Positions 13,225-14,901 of a stretch of DNA of 14,901 nt are shown in pieces (the stretch's first letter is position 1; the number at the start of each line of letters is the position of its first letter). Made by a program: the position numbers and the translations under genes. The notes under the pieces are model-generated. The model was given only the letters and a program-made list of their open reading frames with translations, ran no database searches and was not told the origin of the DNA. This stretch comes from DATHTK01 sp035463295 (GTDB taxonomy: Bacteria > Actinomycetota > Rubrobacteria > Rubrobacterales > Rubrobacteraceae). Location: assembly GCA_035463295.1 (NCBI GenBank), contig DATHTK010000091.1:1-14901 (forward strand). Direction: 5' to 3'.

Positions 13225-14901
13225 CTACGGACGTTGGGGTGGCGTCTTCCCCGCTTCTTCGGGGAGATGGCGTTCGAGGACCGCCGCTAGCGTTTCGGAG
13301 GTTACGGGCTTCGAGACGTAGTCGTCCATCCCCGCCCCGAGGGCCTCCTCCCTGTCCCCCTCCATGGCGTTGGCGGTCATCGCCACGATGGGGATGGGCG
13401 GCCTCCCCTCCTCGGATTCCCTCCGGCGGATCTCTGCGGTCGCCTCGTAACCATCCATGTTGGGCATCTGTACGTCCATGAAGACTACCGAGTAGGGCTC
13501 CCCCGAAGAGAGGGCCGCAAGAGCCTCGACGCCGTCGGCGGCAACGTCCACCCGACATCCGAGCCTCTCGAGCATCTTCTGGGCCACCTTCTGGTTGACG
13601 GGGTTGTCCTCGGCCACAAGGATCCGAGGGAGGGCGGCACCTTCCTCCCACACGCCCTGAGGGGTAACCAGGTGTTGGTTGTCTTGGTCCGCATCCTCCG
13701 TGGGCACGGCCATCAAAGTAGTGAGGGCGTCGTGCAGCTCGGACTGCCGGACGGGCTTGACCAGGTACGCTTCGATACCCGACCGCAGGGACTTGTCCCT
13801 CTCGCCCCGCACGCCCACCGAGGTCAGCAAGAGGAGCCGGGCAGAAGCGATGAGGGGATCGGCCTTTATCCTCCTTGCCAGCTCCATCCCGTCCATCCCC
13901 GGCATCTGCAGGTCCAGGATCGCCAGCTCGTAGGGCTCGCCGCCCCGTTGGGCGCAACGCAGCTCATCGAGCGCCTCCGCGCCGCCTTCCGTGCCGGTGA
14001 CCCTCATCCCCCAAGCGGAGAGTTGCTCCCGCAGGACCTTGCGGTTGGTCTCGTTGTCGTCGACGATCACGGTCCGCACGCCTCTCAGGTCCCGCGGCAC
14101 CTCCGGTGGCCGCCGAGCAGCCGGGATACTACCGGCAGCCTGCCGCTCGAGAGGAAGCGTGAACCAGAAGGTGCTGCCCCTGCCCGCCTCGCTCTCCACT
14201 CCCAGGCAGCCCCCCATGAGATCCACGAGTTGCATACTGATGACCAGACCTAACCCCGTGCCCCCGTAGCGACGGGTCGTGGAGGCGTCGGCCTGGGAGA
14301 AGGCGCTGAACAGACGCTCCTTCTGCTCCTCGCTAATGCCGATGCCGGTGTCCCGCACTTCGAAGCGCAGCGTCGTCGTGCGTGGGGTCTCGTCCGCTAG
14401 GGCGACCCGCAGGACGACCTCCCCCTCCTCGGTAAACTTGACGGCGTTGGACAGCAGGTTCACGAGTACCTGCCTCAAGCGGCCCGGGTCGCCCCTCAGG
14501 GCGGTCGGTACCCCGACCCCAACGGAGCTAACCAGCTCTAGCTCCTTCTTCTGGGCGCTCTCGGCGAGCAGGGCCGAGGTGTGTTCCACCAGCGTTCGCA
14601 AGTCGAAGTCTATGGTCTCGATCTCCACCTTGCCGGCCTCTATCTTCGAGAAGTCGAGGATGTCGTTTATCACCGAGAGCAGGTGCTCGCCCGAGGAGCG
14701 CACCGTCTCGGCCAGCTCCCTCTGCTCTTCGGAGAGGTTCGTGTCGAGGAGGAGATCGGTCATGCCGATGACGCCGTTCATCGGGGTCCTTATCTCGTGG
14801 GACATGTTGGCCAGAAACTCGCTCTTGGCCCGGCTGGCCTCCTCGGCGGCCTCCCTGGCCTTTTGCATCTCTTCTTCGGCCCGCTTGCGCTCGGTTATGT
14901 C
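13225..14901 (-). CDS. Hybrid sensor histidine kinase with two receiver domains, 5' end outside window
   Basis: The visible part is 558 residues; the frame stays open to the right edge, and the first 11 codons read DITERKRAEEE, the end of a PAS domain plus linker, so the sensor part is missing. Numbering from the Met at 14868: dimerisation/phosphoacceptor SHEIRTPMNG (His24), N box NLLSNAVKF (137-145), DTGIGIS (173-179), GGTGLGL (202-208), receiver 1 about 264-386 (VDDN, Asp319, Lys371), receiver 2 about 415-535 (AEDN, Asp465, Lys520). All catalytic and phospho-acceptor residues look intact. The layout is that of BarA-like or PAS-hybrid kinases, but no HPt domain follows the last receiver, so a separate HPt protein, or pure REC-REC signalling, is expected. 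The stop is 285 bp before the GGDEF-EAL gene, which has the same orientation. The domain call is secure; signal and target are unknown. Confidence 0.95.
   Translation of the reverse strand, partial: DITERKRAEEEMQKAREAAEEASRAKSEFLANMSHEIRTPMNGVIGMTDLLLDTNLSEEQRELAETVRSSGEHLLSVINDILDFSKIEAGKVEIETIDFDLRTLVEHTSALLAESAQKKELELVSSVGVGVPTALRGDPGRLRQVLVNLLSNAVKFTEEGEVVLRVALADETPRTTTLRFEVRDTGIGISEEQKERLFSAFSQADASTTRRYGGTGLGLVISMQLVDLMGGCLGVESEAGRGSTFWFTLPLERQAAGSIPAARRPPEVPRDLRGVRTVIVDDNETNRKVLREQLSAWGMRVTGTEGGAEALDELRCAQRGGEPYELAILDLQMPGMDGMELARRIKADPLIASARLLLLTSVGVRGERDKSLRSGIEAYLVKPVRQSELHDALTTLMAVPTEDADQDNQHLVTPQGVWEEGAALPRILVAEDNPVNQKVAQKMLERLGCRVDVAADGVEALAALSSGEPYSVVFMDVQMPNMDGYEATAEIRRRESEEGRPPIPIVAMTANAMEGDREEALGAGMDDYVSKPVTSETLAAVLERHLPEEAGKTPPQRP

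Noticed and set aside
1..14901. CRISPR arrays and long tandem repeats
   Set aside because: No regularly spaced direct repeats of 20 bp or more were seen by eye on either strand.

Overview
The window is high-GC DNA from a free-living bacterium. I infer an actinobacterium, possibly Rubrobacter-like. The reasons are the strong GC bias at third codon positions, GTG/TTG starts beside good Shine-Dalgarno sites, Cys-rich mini-proteins, and PAS-rich signalling proteins. The taxonomic call is an inference; there is no rRNA gene to confirm it.

Layout. (1) 1-988, minus: the first 329 codons of an MFS sugar porter, running off the left edge, with a near-consensus promoter at 1112-1140. Beside it (1203-1569, plus) lies a decayed IclR-type regulator that has lost its DNA-binding half and carries two frameshifts. 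(2) 1806-2954, plus: a FUSC/aromatic-acid-exporter-type membrane protein. (3) 2955-5390: a gene-poor, decayed stretch. It holds a probable ISL3-type transposase scrap, a tRNA-like 3' half, strong inverted repeats, two small Cys-rich (probably zinc-binding) proteins (3741-3941 minus; 4701-4883 plus), and a very compact minus-strand unit at 4618-4267: one or two mini-ORFs with good ribosome sites ending in a UUCG-capped hairpin. (4) 5391-7087: a divergent pair, a PAP2-like membrane protein (minus) and a Nif3/YqfO-type metal protein (plus), separated by a palindrome that reads as a -10 box on both strands. (5) 7165-9220, minus: mannose-6-phosphate isomerase followed 25 bp later by a PfkB/fructokinase-type kinase, a small sugar-phosphate operon. 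(6) 9362-9601, minus: a small unrecognised protein. (7) 9751-14901, minus: two large signalling proteins. One is a five-PAS GGDEF-EAL protein in which both c-di-GMP domains keep their key residues. The other is a hybrid histidine kinase with two receiver domains, whose N-terminal sensor part lies beyond the right edge.

How they fit together: the isomerase and the kinase both yield or consume fructose-6-phosphate, so mannose-6-phosphate and fructose would enter glycolysis here. The partial sugar porter is a plausible but unproven source of substrate. The two signalling proteins share PAS linker sequences and orientation and may act in one sensory circuit, although a hairpin and a separate promoter candidate lie between them. 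The most unusual part is the small-ORF cluster around 4267-4883, which a conventional length cutoff would leave blank.
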